DNA of 64,000 nucleotides from Achromobacter marplatensis (lineage in GTDB: Bacteria; Pseudomonadota; Gammaproteobacteria; Burkholderiales; Burkholderiaceae_B): contig NZ_NJIG01000007.1 in NCBI RefSeq assembly GCF_002209535.1, positions 1 through 64,000 of the forward strand, in the 5' to 3' direction. The notes beneath the pieces are model-generated. The model saw only the letters and a program-made list of their open reading frames with translations, made no database searches and had not been told where the DNA came from. Within the stretch, counting starts at the first letter, position 1; every line of letters begins with the position of its first letter. Positions 1-8,794 of the stretch are shown here, piece by piece. A program made the translations under genes and the position numbers.

Positions 1-64
1 GGGATGCTCTCGTTGTGGCAGTCCGGCGCCTACCGGCTGATGGATGACGACGTCCCATACCCCA

Positions 65-89
65 GCGCCCTCCCCACTGCAGAGGGCGC
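65..89. repeat. Small hairpin before the shared repeat
   Basis: Two arms, GCGCCCTC (65-72) and GAGGGCGC (82-89), are exact reverse complements around a 9-base loop. No gene is supported between the window edge and the monooxygenase gene that ends at 286. No T-run follows on either strand, so a terminator role is uncertain. Confidence 0.45.
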
Positions 90-105
90 ACCCTCACCAT
101 ACAAG

Positions 106-151
106 GATGACGACGGGGAAGTCCGGAGCGAAGGCTCCGGACCGCAATCGT
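106..151. repeat. Dispersed hairpin repeat, copy 1
   Basis: This 46-base element recurs almost unchanged at 20817-20863, differing by one inserted C. Its centre is a perfect 9-bp stem, GTCCGGAGC and GCTCCGGAC, with a GAAG loop at 121-142. It lies outside any supported gene. Size, palindrome and recurrence resemble REP-type intergenic repeats. Open frames across it encode only low-complexity arginine- and proline-rich peptides, so I do not call it coding. Confidence 0.6.
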
Positions 152-285
152 GGGCGCGCGCCGTCACGCCGACAGCGCCGACGGGCGACCTACGAAGATC
201 TGACAACGGCTAACCAACAAAGCCCTGCCCACTGCAAACCCACGAATACCAGCCGACGAACCCGCACAAAATCCCACCCGCACCG

Positions 286-1656
286 TTACAACGCACTAAG
301 CACCCCTCTCCTCCCCACATGTTCCACCGGCAATTCCGCCCTCCCCGCCCCAAACAGCTTCTCCCGTAACGGGCCGTCGGCGTAGGCCGTCTTATAAGAC
401 CCGCGGCTCTGCAACTCCGGAATCACCAGGTCGATGAAGTCGCCATAGCATTCCGGCGTCACCGTCCTTGCCAGGTTGAAGCCGTCGATATCCGTTTCGG
501 CCACCCACGACTCCAGCTCGTCCGCCACTTGCGCGGCGCTGCCCACCAGGGCGGGGTATCTGCCGCCCAGCGCCATGTCCGCCAGCAGGTCCGTCACGGT
601 GCGATCCGTTCGTGACACCGTCAGGTTCTTCACCGCCGACTCGATCGCATTGTTCTTCACGTACCGGATCGGCTCGTTCGAGCCGTAGCGCGAAAAATCG
701 ATGCCGGTTGAGCTTGCGTAGTGCGCCAGCCCCGCTTCCGGGTTCGCGTAGCGCAAGTACTCCGCATGCTTGTCGCGCGCCTCGGCCTCCGTCCTGCCTA
801 CCACCGCCGTCACGCCCATGAAGAACTTGATGTCGCGTGGATTCCTGCCCTCGCGGGCGACGGACTCGCGCACCTCTGCCACCAGTTTGCGCAAGCCCTC
901 TTTGGTCTGGCTCGACACGAACACGCATTCGGCGTGCCGCGCCGCGAAGGCCTGGCCGCGGCCCGACGAGCCGGCCTGGTACAGCACCGGTGTGCGCTGT
1001 GGCGACGGTTCCGACAGGTGGAAGCCCTGCACCTTGTAGTACTTGCCTTCGTGATCCACCCGGCGCACGGCCGCGGGGTCCGCATAGACGCGTGCGCGCT
1101 TGTCGGCCTTGACCGCATCGCGGTCCCAGCTTTCTTCCCACAGCTTGTAGGCCACCTCCAGGAACTCGTCGGCGCGGTCGTAACGTTCGTCATGCGCGAT
1201 CTGTTCCGACAGCCCCATCGCGCGCGCCGCGCTTTCCAGGTAACCCGTCACGATGTTCCAGCCGACGCGGCCTTTGGTCAGATGGTCCAGCGTGGAAAAG
1301 CGCCGTGCCAGCAGATACGGCGCCTCGTAGGTCAGGTTGACCGTGACGCCGAACCCCAGGTGCCGGGTGGCGGCCGCCATGGCCGAAATCGTCAGCAGCG
1401 GATCGTTCACCGGCAATTGGATCGATTCGCGCAGCGTCAGGTCGGCCGAGTCCTGGTAGACGTCGTACACGCCCACGATGTCGGCCAGGAACAGGCCGTC
1501 GAACAGTCCGCGCTCCAGCAGCCGGGCCAGATCGGTCCAGTAGTCCAGCGTCTTGTACTGCGTGGACGTGTCGCGCGGATGGGTCCACAAGCCGTGGTTG
1601 ATGTGCCCCACGCAATTCATGTTGAACGCGTTCAGGAGGATTTGCTTCTTCGCCAT
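286..1656 (-). CDS. NtaA/SnaA/DszA-type FMN-dependent monooxygenase
   Basis: This 456-residue protein belongs to the luciferase-like TIM-barrel monooxygenases that use reduced FMN from a separate reductase and O2 to open C-S or C-N bonds. The N-terminus carries the family WTHPR block near residues 24-28, and a GWNIVTGYL block lies near 132-140, both typical of NtaA/DszA proteins. The length matches the family. The ATG follows the end of an SfnB-like oxidoreductase gene by 20 bases, so the two look cotranscribed. Its neighbours and a divergent ABC importer suggest use of an organosulfur compound as sulfur source. The exact substrate cannot be read from sequence, and no flavin reductase gene is seen nearby. 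Confidence 0.85.
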   Translation of the reverse strand: MAKKQILLNAFNMNCVGHINHGLWTHPRDTSTQYKTLDYWTDLARLLERGLFDGLFLADIVGVYDVYQDSADLTLRESIQLPVNDPLLTISAMAAATRHLGFGVTVNLTYEAPYLLARRFSTLDHLTKGRVGWNIVTGYLESAARAMGLSEQIAHDERYDRADEFLEVAYKLWEESWDRDAVKADKRARVYADPAAVRRVDHEGKYYKVQGFHLSEPSPQRTPVLYQAGSSGRGQAFAARHAECVFVSSQTKEGLRKLVAEVRESVAREGRNPRDIKFFMGVTAVVGRTEAEARDKHAEYLRYANPEAGLAHYASSTGIDFSRYGSNEPIRYVKNNAIESAVKNLTVSRTDRTVTDLLADMALGGRYPALVGSAAQVADELESWVAETDIDGFNLARTVTPECYGDFIDLVIPELQSRGSYKTAYADGPLREKLFGAGRAELPVEHVGRRGVLSAL

Positions 1657-1676
1657 GATGTGCGGTTCCGTCAGGA

Positions 1677-2894
1677 TCAGGTAGTGCCCACGCGGCCGGG
1701 CGCGATGTCGTTCAGGTAGTAGTTGCCCACGGCGTGCCGCTTCCAGCGCACCGGGTCGTGCAGCGTGTGCGTACGCGCATTACGCCAGTGGCGGTCCAGG
1801 TTCAGATGGTCCAGCGTGGATTGCGTGCCGGCCAGCTCGAACAGCTTGGTGCCGGCGGCAAGCGAGGCTTCGGTGGTCAGCGCGCGCGCTTCTGCCACCG
1901 CGATCGCGGCTGCCGCCACGTTGGCGGGCGTGCCGTCGGCGGTGGCCGTGTCCAGCAGGCGGCCCGCCCGCGCGACCAGTGCGCGCGCCGCGTCCAGGCG
2001 GATGGACAGGCGGCCGAACTCGCTGATCGTCAGCGGATCGTCCGCCGCGCGTTCGACATTGGCGTCGAGCCACGGCCGTGAACGGTCACGCACAAACACC
2101 ACGGCATCCGCCAGCGCGGCTTGGCCGATGCCCAGGTCGATGGCCGCATGGATGATCTGCGCAAGCGGCTTGATCGTGTTGGGCGGCGCGGCAGGGTCGG
2201 CCAGCAGCAGGACGTCTTCGGCCGGCACCGCCACCTCCTTGAAATGCACCGTGCCGCTGCCCGTGACGCGCTGGCCAAAGCCCGACCAATCGTCGATGAT
2301 CTCGACGCCCGGGCTGTCGCGGCGCACGATGGCCAGGCGCTGGATGCCGTCGTCATCCACCGTTGCCGTGGGAATCCATTGGGCGTAGAGCGCGCCCGTG
2401 CAATAGAACTTGCTGCCGTTGATGCGCCATCCGCCCTCGGGATCGGCGGTAAGGCGGGTGCGGCGTTCGGCGGCCGTGCGCGTGCCGGTCTCGGCCAACG
2501 CGTTGCCGAAGCGTTCTCCCGCCAGTGCGCGGGCATAGAAGTGGCGCTGCTGGTCCGCATTGCCGTTCACGCGCAGCACCTCCAGCGCGTAGTAATGGTT
2601 TTGCGGAATTTGGCCCAGCGAACCGTCGGCGGCCGAGATAATCGCCGTGACTTCCGCCAGCGTCACCCGCGACACCCCGGCGCCGCCGTGCTCACGCGGC
2701 ACCGTAATACCCCACAGGCCGGACAGCGAATAGCGTTCCAGCTCCGGCAAGGGCAGCCGGCGTTCGCGGTCGCGCTGGGACGCTTCGCGGGCGAAGTCCT
2801 CGGCCAGGACGCGCGCGACTTCCAGCGCCTGGGCGTCGGTGTCGATGATCGCCGCACGGCGCTGCGCCAGGGACGAGATGTTGTTGGTCGGCAT
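1677..2894 (-). CDS. SfnB-like acyl-CoA-dehydrogenase-fold oxidoreductase (copy 2)
   Basis: This 405-residue protein has the acyl-CoA dehydrogenase fold: an alpha-helical N-terminal domain, a central beta domain with the YCTGALYAQWIPT segment, and a C-terminal helical bundle ending with HWRNARTHTLHDPVRWKRHA. It resembles SfnB and DszC, flavin enzymes of sulfone and thiophene sulfur metabolism. They are monooxygenases or oxidoreductases rather than fatty-acid dehydrogenases. The reading frame continues upstream into the next gene, but the ATG at 2894 begins a family-like N-terminus and leaves a 4-base gap from the previous stop. It is the middle gene of a three-gene operon and a clear paralogue of the gene before it. 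Confidence 0.85.
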   Translation of the reverse strand: MPTNNISSLAQRRAAIIDTDAQALEVARVLAEDFAREASQRDRERRLPLPELERYSLSGLWGITVPREHGGAGVSRVTLAEVTAIISAADGSLGQIPQNHYYALEVLRVNGNADQQRHFYARALAGERFGNALAETGTRTAAERRTRLTADPEGGWRINGSKFYCTGALYAQWIPTATVDDDGIQRLAIVRRDSPGVEIIDDWSGFGQRVTGSGTVHFKEVAVPAEDVLLLADPAAPPNTIKPLAQIIHAAIDLGIGQAALADAVVFVRDRSRPWLDANVERAADDPLTISEFGRLSIRLDAARALVARAGRLLDTATADGTPANVAAAAIAVAEARALTTEASLAAGTKLFELAGTQSTLDHLNLDRHWRNARTHTLHDPVRWKRHAVGNYYLNDIAPGRVGTT

Positions 2895-2898
2895 GGCC

Positions 2899-4140
2899 TC
2901 AGATCCAGGAATGTCGGTTGGGGCGCTGGCCGTTAAGCACGTAGTTGCCCACGGCGTGGTACTTCCAGCGCACGGGATCGTGCAGCGTATGCACGCGCGC
3001 ATTGCGCCAATGGCGGTCCAGGCTGAATTCGGCCAGGGAGGCGCGCGCACCCGACAGTTCGAACAGCTTTTCGCTGGCCGCCAGCGCGACCTCGGTGGAC
3101 ACCGCCTTGGCGCGCGCCACCGCGATCGATGCCGCGGCAACGTCATCGGCGTCCAGCGTCCGGCCACGGGCGTCGTCCAGCACCTGGGCGGCCTCGGTCA
3201 ACAGCGCCTGGGCGGCGTGCAGATCGATATAAAGCTGCCCGACGTCCGCGATCACGTAGGGATCCTGCGTGGCCCGTTCGACGTTGGCCTCGACCCAGGG
3301 GCGCGAGCGCTCCCGCAGGAAGGCCACGGCGTCCTCTAACGCGCCCTCGGCGATGCCGGCGTCGATCGCGGCCTGCATCAGCTGCGCGAACGGCCCCAGC
3401 AGAACGGGCGCTTGCTGCGCCAGCCAGGCGGGCAGGATGCTGTCGGCCTCCACCCGCACGTTGTCCAGCAGCACGGTGCCGCTGGCTGTGGTGCGCTGGC
3501 CGAAGCTGGACCAATCGTCCACGACGGACACGCCCGGCGCCCCGCGTTCCAGGACGACCGTGACCAGCCTGCCTTCGGCATCCAGCACCTTGGTCGGTAT
3601 CCAGTGCGCGAACAGCGCGCCCGTCGAATAGAACTTGCGCCCACTGACCCGATAGCCGTCGCCGTCCGGCACGAGCCTCGCCTCGATGTCGCGGGTATGT
3701 CGGGTGTGGCGCTCGGGGCCGGCATTGCCCAGCCGGCGCCCGGCCAGCACGCCCTCGTAGTAGTGGCGCTGCTGCGCCGGCGTGCCAGTCAGGCGAAGCA
3801 GGTTCAGGAAGCCGAAATGGTTCTGCGGGATCTGGCCCAGCGACGGATCCGCCGCGCTGATGATGCGGAACACGTCGGCCAGCGTCACATGCGAGACATC
3901 CGCGCCACCGAATTCGCGCGGAACCGTGATGCCGCCCAGCCCGCTGGCCGAATAGCGTTCGATCTCGCGCCAGGGCAATCCGCGTTCCCGGTCGCGCTGG
4001 GCCGCGCCCAGTGCAAATTCGGCCGCCAACGCGTGGGCGGCCTCGATCGCATGGGCATCATCCCGGATGCGGGCGGCAGGGACCAGGCGCGGCGCCTCGT
4101 CCCCGTCCTGAATTGCGGTGGTGCTTGAAGCGTGCGGCAT
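2899..4140 (-). CDS. SfnB-like acyl-CoA-dehydrogenase-fold oxidoreductase (copy 1)
   Basis: This first gene of the operon encodes about 413 residues and aligns along its length with the following gene. Shared blocks include YSASGLGGITVPREFGGA, SLGQIPQNHFGF, YSTGALFAHWIPT and the final HWRNARVHTLHDPVRWKYHA. The fold is that of acyl-CoA dehydrogenases, and the closest named relatives I recognise are SfnB/DszC-type flavoproteins. The ATG at 4140 is preferred; an ATG at 4155 and longer upstream extensions would add arginine-rich residues that look non-coding. It lies divergent from a ferritin-like gene across a 220-base control region. Tandem paralogues suggest two related substrates, two steps, or a hetero-oligomer. 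Confidence 0.82.
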   Translation of the reverse strand: MPHASSTTAIQDGDEAPRLVPAARIRDDAHAIEAAHALAAEFALGAAQRDRERGLPWREIERYSASGLGGITVPREFGGADVSHVTLADVFRIISAADPSLGQIPQNHFGFLNLLRLTGTPAQQRHYYEGVLAGRRLGNAGPERHTRHTRDIEARLVPDGDGYRVSGRKFYSTGALFAHWIPTKVLDAEGRLVTVVLERGAPGVSVVDDWSSFGQRTTASGTVLLDNVRVEADSILPAWLAQQAPVLLGPFAQLMQAAIDAGIAEGALEDAVAFLRERSRPWVEANVERATQDPYVIADVGQLYIDLHAAQALLTEAAQVLDDARGRTLDADDVAAASIAVARAKAVSTEVALAASEKLFELSGARASLAEFSLDRHWRNARVHTLHDPVRWKYHAVGNYVLNGQRPNRHSWI

Positions 4141-4362
4141 GTTGCGCCCCGGCATTGGGAAAACATGCAGCCTATCGGTGCCGCGCCGCACGCGGAAGGA
4201 CGGAATTCTCATGCGGTTATGTGAAATCGGTATATGCCGGATGCACCCCGCTCGCCCACTGTTAGCAGCCATGCCGCGCATATAACGAAATCACCAAAGA
4301 ATGTTTGCGGACGGCGTTGGCGCTTGCTTAGAGTCGAGACTTTTCCGCGTCTGCCACTCGCC

Positions 4363-5199
4363 ATGCCTGAACTGGATTTCCCCCTGCCGCCCCTGACGCT
4401 GGATTACGACGGCGCGTTGGAAACAAGGTTGTTCGACGACATCCGCGTTATCGTCGCGCCGCACATCCCGGCCGCGCGCATTGACCCGCCGCGCGATCTG
4501 GCAGACGCCGATGAACGCCGCAACGCCGCCGAGTACGCGGTGTGGAACACGGTGCATGACCTCTTCATCACGCAAGTCGCAGCCCACGCGATTGCCGGCC
4601 TGTTCAAGGACGACACCGAATTCCAGTTTGCACTGGCCCGCCAGCTGGGCGACGACGCCGCCCATGCGGAATTCTCGCGTGGCCGTGCCGCGGCGCTGCT
4701 GGGCGCCGACCCGCTTGCGCAAGTCGAGCAAGGCGTGCAGGAATCCTGGGACCTGATCGGCCGCTTTGCGCTGCGCAACTGGCAGAACTTCCTGGCCTGG
4801 CAGTTCCATTACGAGCACTACATCCTGGCGCGCCTGTTCGTGAACCGGCGGACCGCGCGGGTACTGGACTTCGGCCATCGTGAATTCGGCGAAAACCGCA
4901 TCCTTCCTGACGAGGAAGCGCACCGCATCCGCATCACGCGATGGTGGCTGAACAAGCTGGAACGCGCGGAACCCGCGCAGCGTGAAGACTGGGTGGCCGG
5001 CCTGATCCAGGCGGACGAGGACGTCCAACGCCGGCTTGGCCCCTATCTGCGCGATTCCTGGCAACTGAACCAGCGCGCCACCGGCCTGGACACGCGCGGC
5101 CACATCGCGCTGTACGACGCGTGGCGCCGCGAACTGCTGGCCACTCTGCTGCGCCGCGACCCCGACGATCTTCCCGCCCTGACCAGCCTGGCCGCCTGA
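4363..5199 (+). CDS. Ferritin-like di-iron protein of unknown function
   Basis: This 278-residue soluble protein is predicted largely helical. It carries the spaced acidic and histidine residues of a ferritin-like carboxylate di-iron bundle: E57 in the first helix, D98xxH101 in the second, E151 in HYEHY, and E184xxH187 in the DEEAH motif. The ligand assignment is mine from spacing, not from an alignment. Upstream in-frame codons exist from 4234, but the ATG at 4363 gives a clean start. It precedes a dipeptide-type binding protein by 40 bases and is divergent from the SfnB-like operon. I therefore infer an oxygen-activating or iron-dependent role in the same sulfur pathway. No named family was recognised with certainty. 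Confidence 0.6.
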   Translation: MPELDFPLPPLTLDYDGALETRLFDDIRVIVAPHIPAARIDPPRDLADADERRNAAEYAVWNTVHDLFITQVAAHAIAGLFKDDTEFQFALARQLGDDAAHAEFSRGRAAALLGADPLAQVEQGVQESWDLIGRFALRNWQNFLAWQFHYEHYILARLFVNRRTARVLDFGHREFGENRILPDEEAHRIRITRWWLNKLERAEPAQREDWVAGLIQADEDVQRRLGPYLRDSWQLNQRATGLDTRGHIALYDAWRRELLATLLRRDPDDLPALTSLAA

Positions 5200-5239
5200 A
5201 ACAGCCGGCCGCCCCTCTCCAAGCAAGAAGGAAACCTTC

Positions 5240-6928
5240 ATGACGCAGCAATTGCCCCCCGCCGGCGCGCCCGGCCACGACGACGAGCCTGCCAATCCCC
5301 TGCGTCGCTGGTTGATGAGCGCCGGCGCCTTGATGGGCGCCAGCGCGCTATTTCCGAACGTGATCTTCGCCCCCGCCTATGCCGACACCCAGAGCCTGCC
5401 GAACACGGTGGACGGCGCGGTGCGCGGCGGCGTGCTCAACGCGGTGGTGCATCCGGAGCCGCCGACGCTGGCCTTCTATCTGAATTCGTCCACGCCCACC
5501 GGCGCGGTCGTCAGCAAGATCTTCGACGGGCTGGTCGAGTACGGGCCCGATCTGAAGCCGCGCCCGGTCCTGGCCGAAAGCTGGAGCGTGTCCGACGACG
5601 GCAAGACCATTACCTTCAAACTGCGCCAGGGCGTGTTGTGGCATGACGGCAAGCCTTTCACCGCGGCCGACGTGAAATGGTCCGCCGAAGAGGTGTGGCT
5701 CAGGCATGCGCCGAGCGCGCGCCGGGTGTTCCAGTATCTGCAGAAGGTGGAAACGCCCGACGACCACACTGTCGTGCTGCACCTGTCGCAGCCCACTCCC
5801 GTGGCGCTGAACGCCATCGATTCGCTGGGTGCGCCCATCCTGCCGCGCCATCTGTTCGAAGGCACGGACATCCAGAACAATCCGTACAACAACAAGCCGA
5901 TCGGCACCGGCCCCTTCGTGTTCAAGGAATGGAACCGGGGCAACTACATCGTGCTGGAGAAGAACGACAAGTATTGGCAGCCTGAACGCCCCTACCTGGA
6001 CCGCATCGTCTGGAAGATCATTCCCGACGTGTCGGGACGCGCCACCGCGTTGGAGACAGGCGGTGTCGCCTACGGCGAGCGCAACCCCGTCGCCTTCACC
6101 GACGCCACGCGGCTGTCCAAGCTGCCCAAGCTGGCGGTGGACACCTCGGGCTACAACGGCTTTGCCGCCTGGCTCTGGCTGGAAGCCAACCTGCGCGATC
6201 CCATTTTGTCCAACTTGAAGGTCCGCCAGGCCATCGCGCACGCCGTCAACAAGCAAGTGCTGGTGAAGACGGTGTGGAACGGCTATGCCGAACCCTTCGT
6301 GAGCCCGGTTCCCTCGCTGGTGAAGCCCTATCACAACCCCAATGTGCAGCAGTACCCCTACGACCCTGCGCTGGCCGAAAAGCTGCTGGACGAAGCCGGC
6401 TACCCGCGCAAGGCCGACGGCTGGCGCTTTGCTTTGACGCACGACTACATCCCGTTTGGCGACGACTACCGCCGCACCGGCGAATTCGTGCGCCAGGCGC
6501 TGCGCAAGATCGGCATCGACGTGACGTTGCGCGGCCTGGACCTGGCCACGTGGACGCGCAATGTCTTCACCGACTACAACTTCCAGCTCATCAGCTCGTG
6601 GGGCACGGTGCTGATCGATCCGCAGCTGGGCGTGGAAACACGCTACTGGAGCAAGGCAGAGGCCAAGGGCACGCCCTGGTACAACGCGTCCGGCTACAGC
6701 AACCCCGACATGGACCGCGCCATCGAAGCCGCGCAGGTCGAGACGGATCCGAAAAAGCGCATCGACCAGTACAACGAGGTGCAGCGCCTGGCGCAGCGCG
6801 ACCTGCCGCTGATCGGCCTGTTCGAGTTCCGCTGGTTTGGCGTCTGGGACAAGCAGGTGCGCAACGTGACCGACGCGTCCTCGCATTCGCGCAACAACTT
6901 CGCCAACGTCTGGCTGGGCAAGGCCTGA
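5240..6928 (+). CDS. ABC transporter substrate-binding protein, dipeptide/nickel family 5
   Basis: This 562-residue protein is the periplasmic binding component of a peptide-type ABC importer. The N-terminus has a twin-arginine-like LRRWLMSAGALMG segment and a hydrophobic stretch ending in APAYA near residues 45-50, so it is exported. Family hallmarks follow: VLAESWSVSDDGKTITFKLR, GVLWHDGKPFTAADV and the PIGTGPFVFKEW block. An AAGGA ribosome-binding site lies just before the ATG. It heads the order binding protein, two permeases, double ATPase. With the neighbouring monooxygenase genes, the ligand may be a sulfur-containing organic compound rather than a peptide. Confidence 0.92.
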   Translation: MTQQLPPAGAPGHDDEPANPLRRWLMSAGALMGASALFPNVIFAPAYADTQSLPNTVDGAVRGGVLNAVVHPEPPTLAFYLNSSTPTGAVVSKIFDGLVEYGPDLKPRPVLAESWSVSDDGKTITFKLRQGVLWHDGKPFTAADVKWSAEEVWLRHAPSARRVFQYLQKVETPDDHTVVLHLSQPTPVALNAIDSLGAPILPRHLFEGTDIQNNPYNNKPIGTGPFVFKEWNRGNYIVLEKNDKYWQPERPYLDRIVWKIIPDVSGRATALETGGVAYGERNPVAFTDATRLSKLPKLAVDTSGYNGFAAWLWLEANLRDPILSNLKVRQAIAHAVNKQVLVKTVWNGYAEPFVSPVPSLVKPYHNPNVQQYPYDPALAEKLLDEAGYPRKADGWRFALTHDYIPFGDDYRRTGEFVRQALRKIGIDVTLRGLDLATWTRNVFTDYNFQLISSWGTVLIDPQLGVETRYWSKAEAKGTPWYNASGYSNPDMDRAIEAAQVETDPKKRIDQYNEVQRLAQRDLPLIGLFEFRWFGVWDKQVRNVTDASSHSRNNFANVWLGKA

Positions 6929-6947
6929 CGGCCGCCGGGAACCTGCC

Positions 6948-7919
6948 ATGCGCCTGCCCCGCACCGTCCGCTACCTGCTGCAAATCCTGTTCGTGGTGGG
7001 CGCGACCGCCATCGCCAACTTTTTCCTGCTGAAGTTGGTGCCTGGCGACCTGGTCGATGTGATCGCCTCGGAAAACAGCGGCATCACGCCGGAACACGTG
7101 GCGCAGCTGCGAGTGGCCTACGGGCTGGACCAGAGCGTGCTCGCGCAGCTGGGCTACTACCTGAAAAGCCTGCTGTCGCTGGACCTGGGATATTCGTTCC
7201 GTTATGGCGAACCCGTGGCCGACCTGATCTTCGGGCGGCTGCCGGCTACGCTGGCGCTAATTGGCACCGGGCTGGCGCTGTCGGTGGCGGTGGGCGTCCT
7301 GCTGGGCGTGCTGGCCGCGCGCCGGCCGCACGGCGTGCTGGACACTCTGCTGTCGGCGCTGGCCACGGCCGGCTATTCGGCGCCGATGTTCTGGACGGCG
7401 TTGATGCTGATCGTCGGCTTTGGCGTGCACCTGAACTGGCTGCCGGTCGGCGGAATCCGCGACGTGGGCGCGGCCTACCAGGGCTGGGCGCTGTGGGCCG
7501 ACTACGCGCGGCACCTGGCGCTGCCGGTGGCGACGGTGGCGATCTACTACGTGGCCATCTATGCGCGGCTGTCACGCGCGTCAATGATCGAGACGCTGCA
7601 GGAAGACTACATCCGCACCGCCCGCGCGCGCGGCAACGGCGAAGCGCGGGTGATCTGGCGCCATGCGCTGAAGAACGCAATCCTGCCCGTCATCACGATG
7701 CTGGGCCTGCAAAGCAGCGCGCTGCTGGGCGGCAGCATCGTGGTGGAAACCGTGTTCGCGTGGCCGGGCCTGGGCCAGCTGTCGTTCGAGGCCATCGCCA
7801 GCCGCGACGTCAACCTGCTGCTGGGCATCCTGCTGATGAGCGCGGCGCTGGTGGCCTTGATGAATATCGCCGTGGATGCCTGCTACGGCCTGCTGGACCC
7901 TCGCGTGAGGAAGACATGA
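6948..7919 (+). CDS. ABC transporter permease, DppB type
   Basis: This 323-residue inner-membrane permease has an N-terminal membrane segment followed by a periplasmic loop (VAQLRVAYGLDQSVLAQLGY) and about five further membrane helices. The cytoplasmic EAA-like loop that docks the ATPase reads RTARARGNGEARVIWRHALK. The protein ends DACYGLLDPRVRKT, the usual close of DppB-like subunits. Its TGA overlaps the next gene's ATG in an ATGA junction, which implies coupled translation. It pairs with the following DppC-type subunit. Confidence 0.93.
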   Translation: MRLPRTVRYLLQILFVVGATAIANFFLLKLVPGDLVDVIASENSGITPEHVAQLRVAYGLDQSVLAQLGYYLKSLLSLDLGYSFRYGEPVADLIFGRLPATLALIGTGLALSVAVGVLLGVLAARRPHGVLDTLLSALATAGYSAPMFWTALMLIVGFGVHLNWLPVGGIRDVGAAYQGWALWADYARHLALPVATVAIYYVAIYARLSRASMIETLQEDYIRTARARGNGEARVIWRHALKNAILPVITMLGLQSSALLGGSIVVETVFAWPGLGQLSFEAIASRDVNLLLGILLMSAALVALMNIAVDACYGLLDPRVRKT

Positions 7920-8788
7920 AACCGATTGCCCGCGCCGCGCTGCACCTGCTGCGCACGCCCTCGGCCGCCGTCGGCGCCGCCATCCTGCTGATCGTGCTGG
8001 CCGCCGCCGCCAGCGCCGCATGGCTGTTTCCTGATGACCCGCTGGAGATGGTCGGCGCGCCCTTCACCTGGCCGGGCGAGGACGCCAGCTTTCCCGCCGG
8101 CACCGACCTGATGGGCCGCGACATCCTGGCCGGGCTGTTTCACGGCGCCCGCGTGTCGCTGCTGGTGGGCGGCGCGTCGGCTGCCATCGCGCTGGCCATC
8201 GGCCTGTTGGTGGGCGCGTTCGCGGGCTATGCCGGCCCACGCACCGACGCCGTGCTGATGCGCATCACCGAACTGTTCCAGACCGTACCGTCCTTCCTGC
8301 TGGCGATCGTGCTGGTGGCGATCCTGGGGCCGTCGCTGTCGACCATCATCTTCGCGCTGGGCGTCACGTCATGGACCGGCATCGCGCGCCTGACCCGGGG
8401 CGAGTTCATTTCCCTGCGCGAACGCGAATTCGTGCGGGCCGCGCAGACGCTGGGCGCAGGCCACGCCCGCATCATTTTCCGCGAGATCCTGCCCAACGCC
8501 CTGCCCCCCATCATCGTGACCACCGCCGTGCTGGTCGCCCAGGCCATCCTGTCGGAGGCCGGCCTGTCGTTCCTGGGGCTGGGCGACCCCAACGTGGTCA
8601 GCTGGGGCAGCATGGTGGGCGCGGGGCGCGAAGCGTTGCGCACCGCCTGGTACATGACCGCCCTGCCCGGCCTGACCATCATGGCAACCGTGCTGGCCCT
8701 GAACCTGCTTAGCGACGCCATCAACGACGCGCTCAATCCCAAACTGCGCCGGCAGCGTGTGGCCGCCGCGCCCGCCGCCGCGCGCTAG
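7916..8788 (+). CDS. ABC transporter permease, DppC type
   Basis: This 290-residue second permease starts at the ATG within the ATGA overlap; frames running in from further upstream are not real. It has the short N-terminal membrane helix, the GTDLMGRDILAGLFHGAR motif typical of DppC subunits, and the EAA loop REFVRAAQTLGAGHARIIFR. The C-terminal ALNLLSDAINDALNPKLR is also standard for the family. It forms the transmembrane channel with the preceding permease and is energised by the fused ATPase that begins 6 bases after its stop. Confidence 0.92.
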   Translation: MKPIARAALHLLRTPSAAVGAAILLIVLAAAASAAWLFPDDPLEMVGAPFTWPGEDASFPAGTDLMGRDILAGLFHGARVSLLVGGASAAIALAIGLLVGAFAGYAGPRTDAVLMRITELFQTVPSFLLAIVLVAILGPSLSTIIFALGVTSWTGIARLTRGEFISLREREFVRAAQTLGAGHARIIFREILPNALPPIIVTTAVLVAQAILSEAGLSFLGLGDPNVVSWGSMVGAGREALRTAWYMTALPGLTIMATVLALNLLSDAINDALNPKLRRQRVAAAPAAAR

Positions 8789-8794
8789 GCGACC

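Noticed and set aside
4..385. Two short frames at the window start
   Set aside because: They cross the dispersed hairpin repeat, have biased composition and no ribosome-binding site.
4290..4340. Sigma-54 promoter before the ferritin-like gene
   Set aside because: GG and GC pairs are present, but the spacing is 11 bases instead of 10, and flanking bases do not match.
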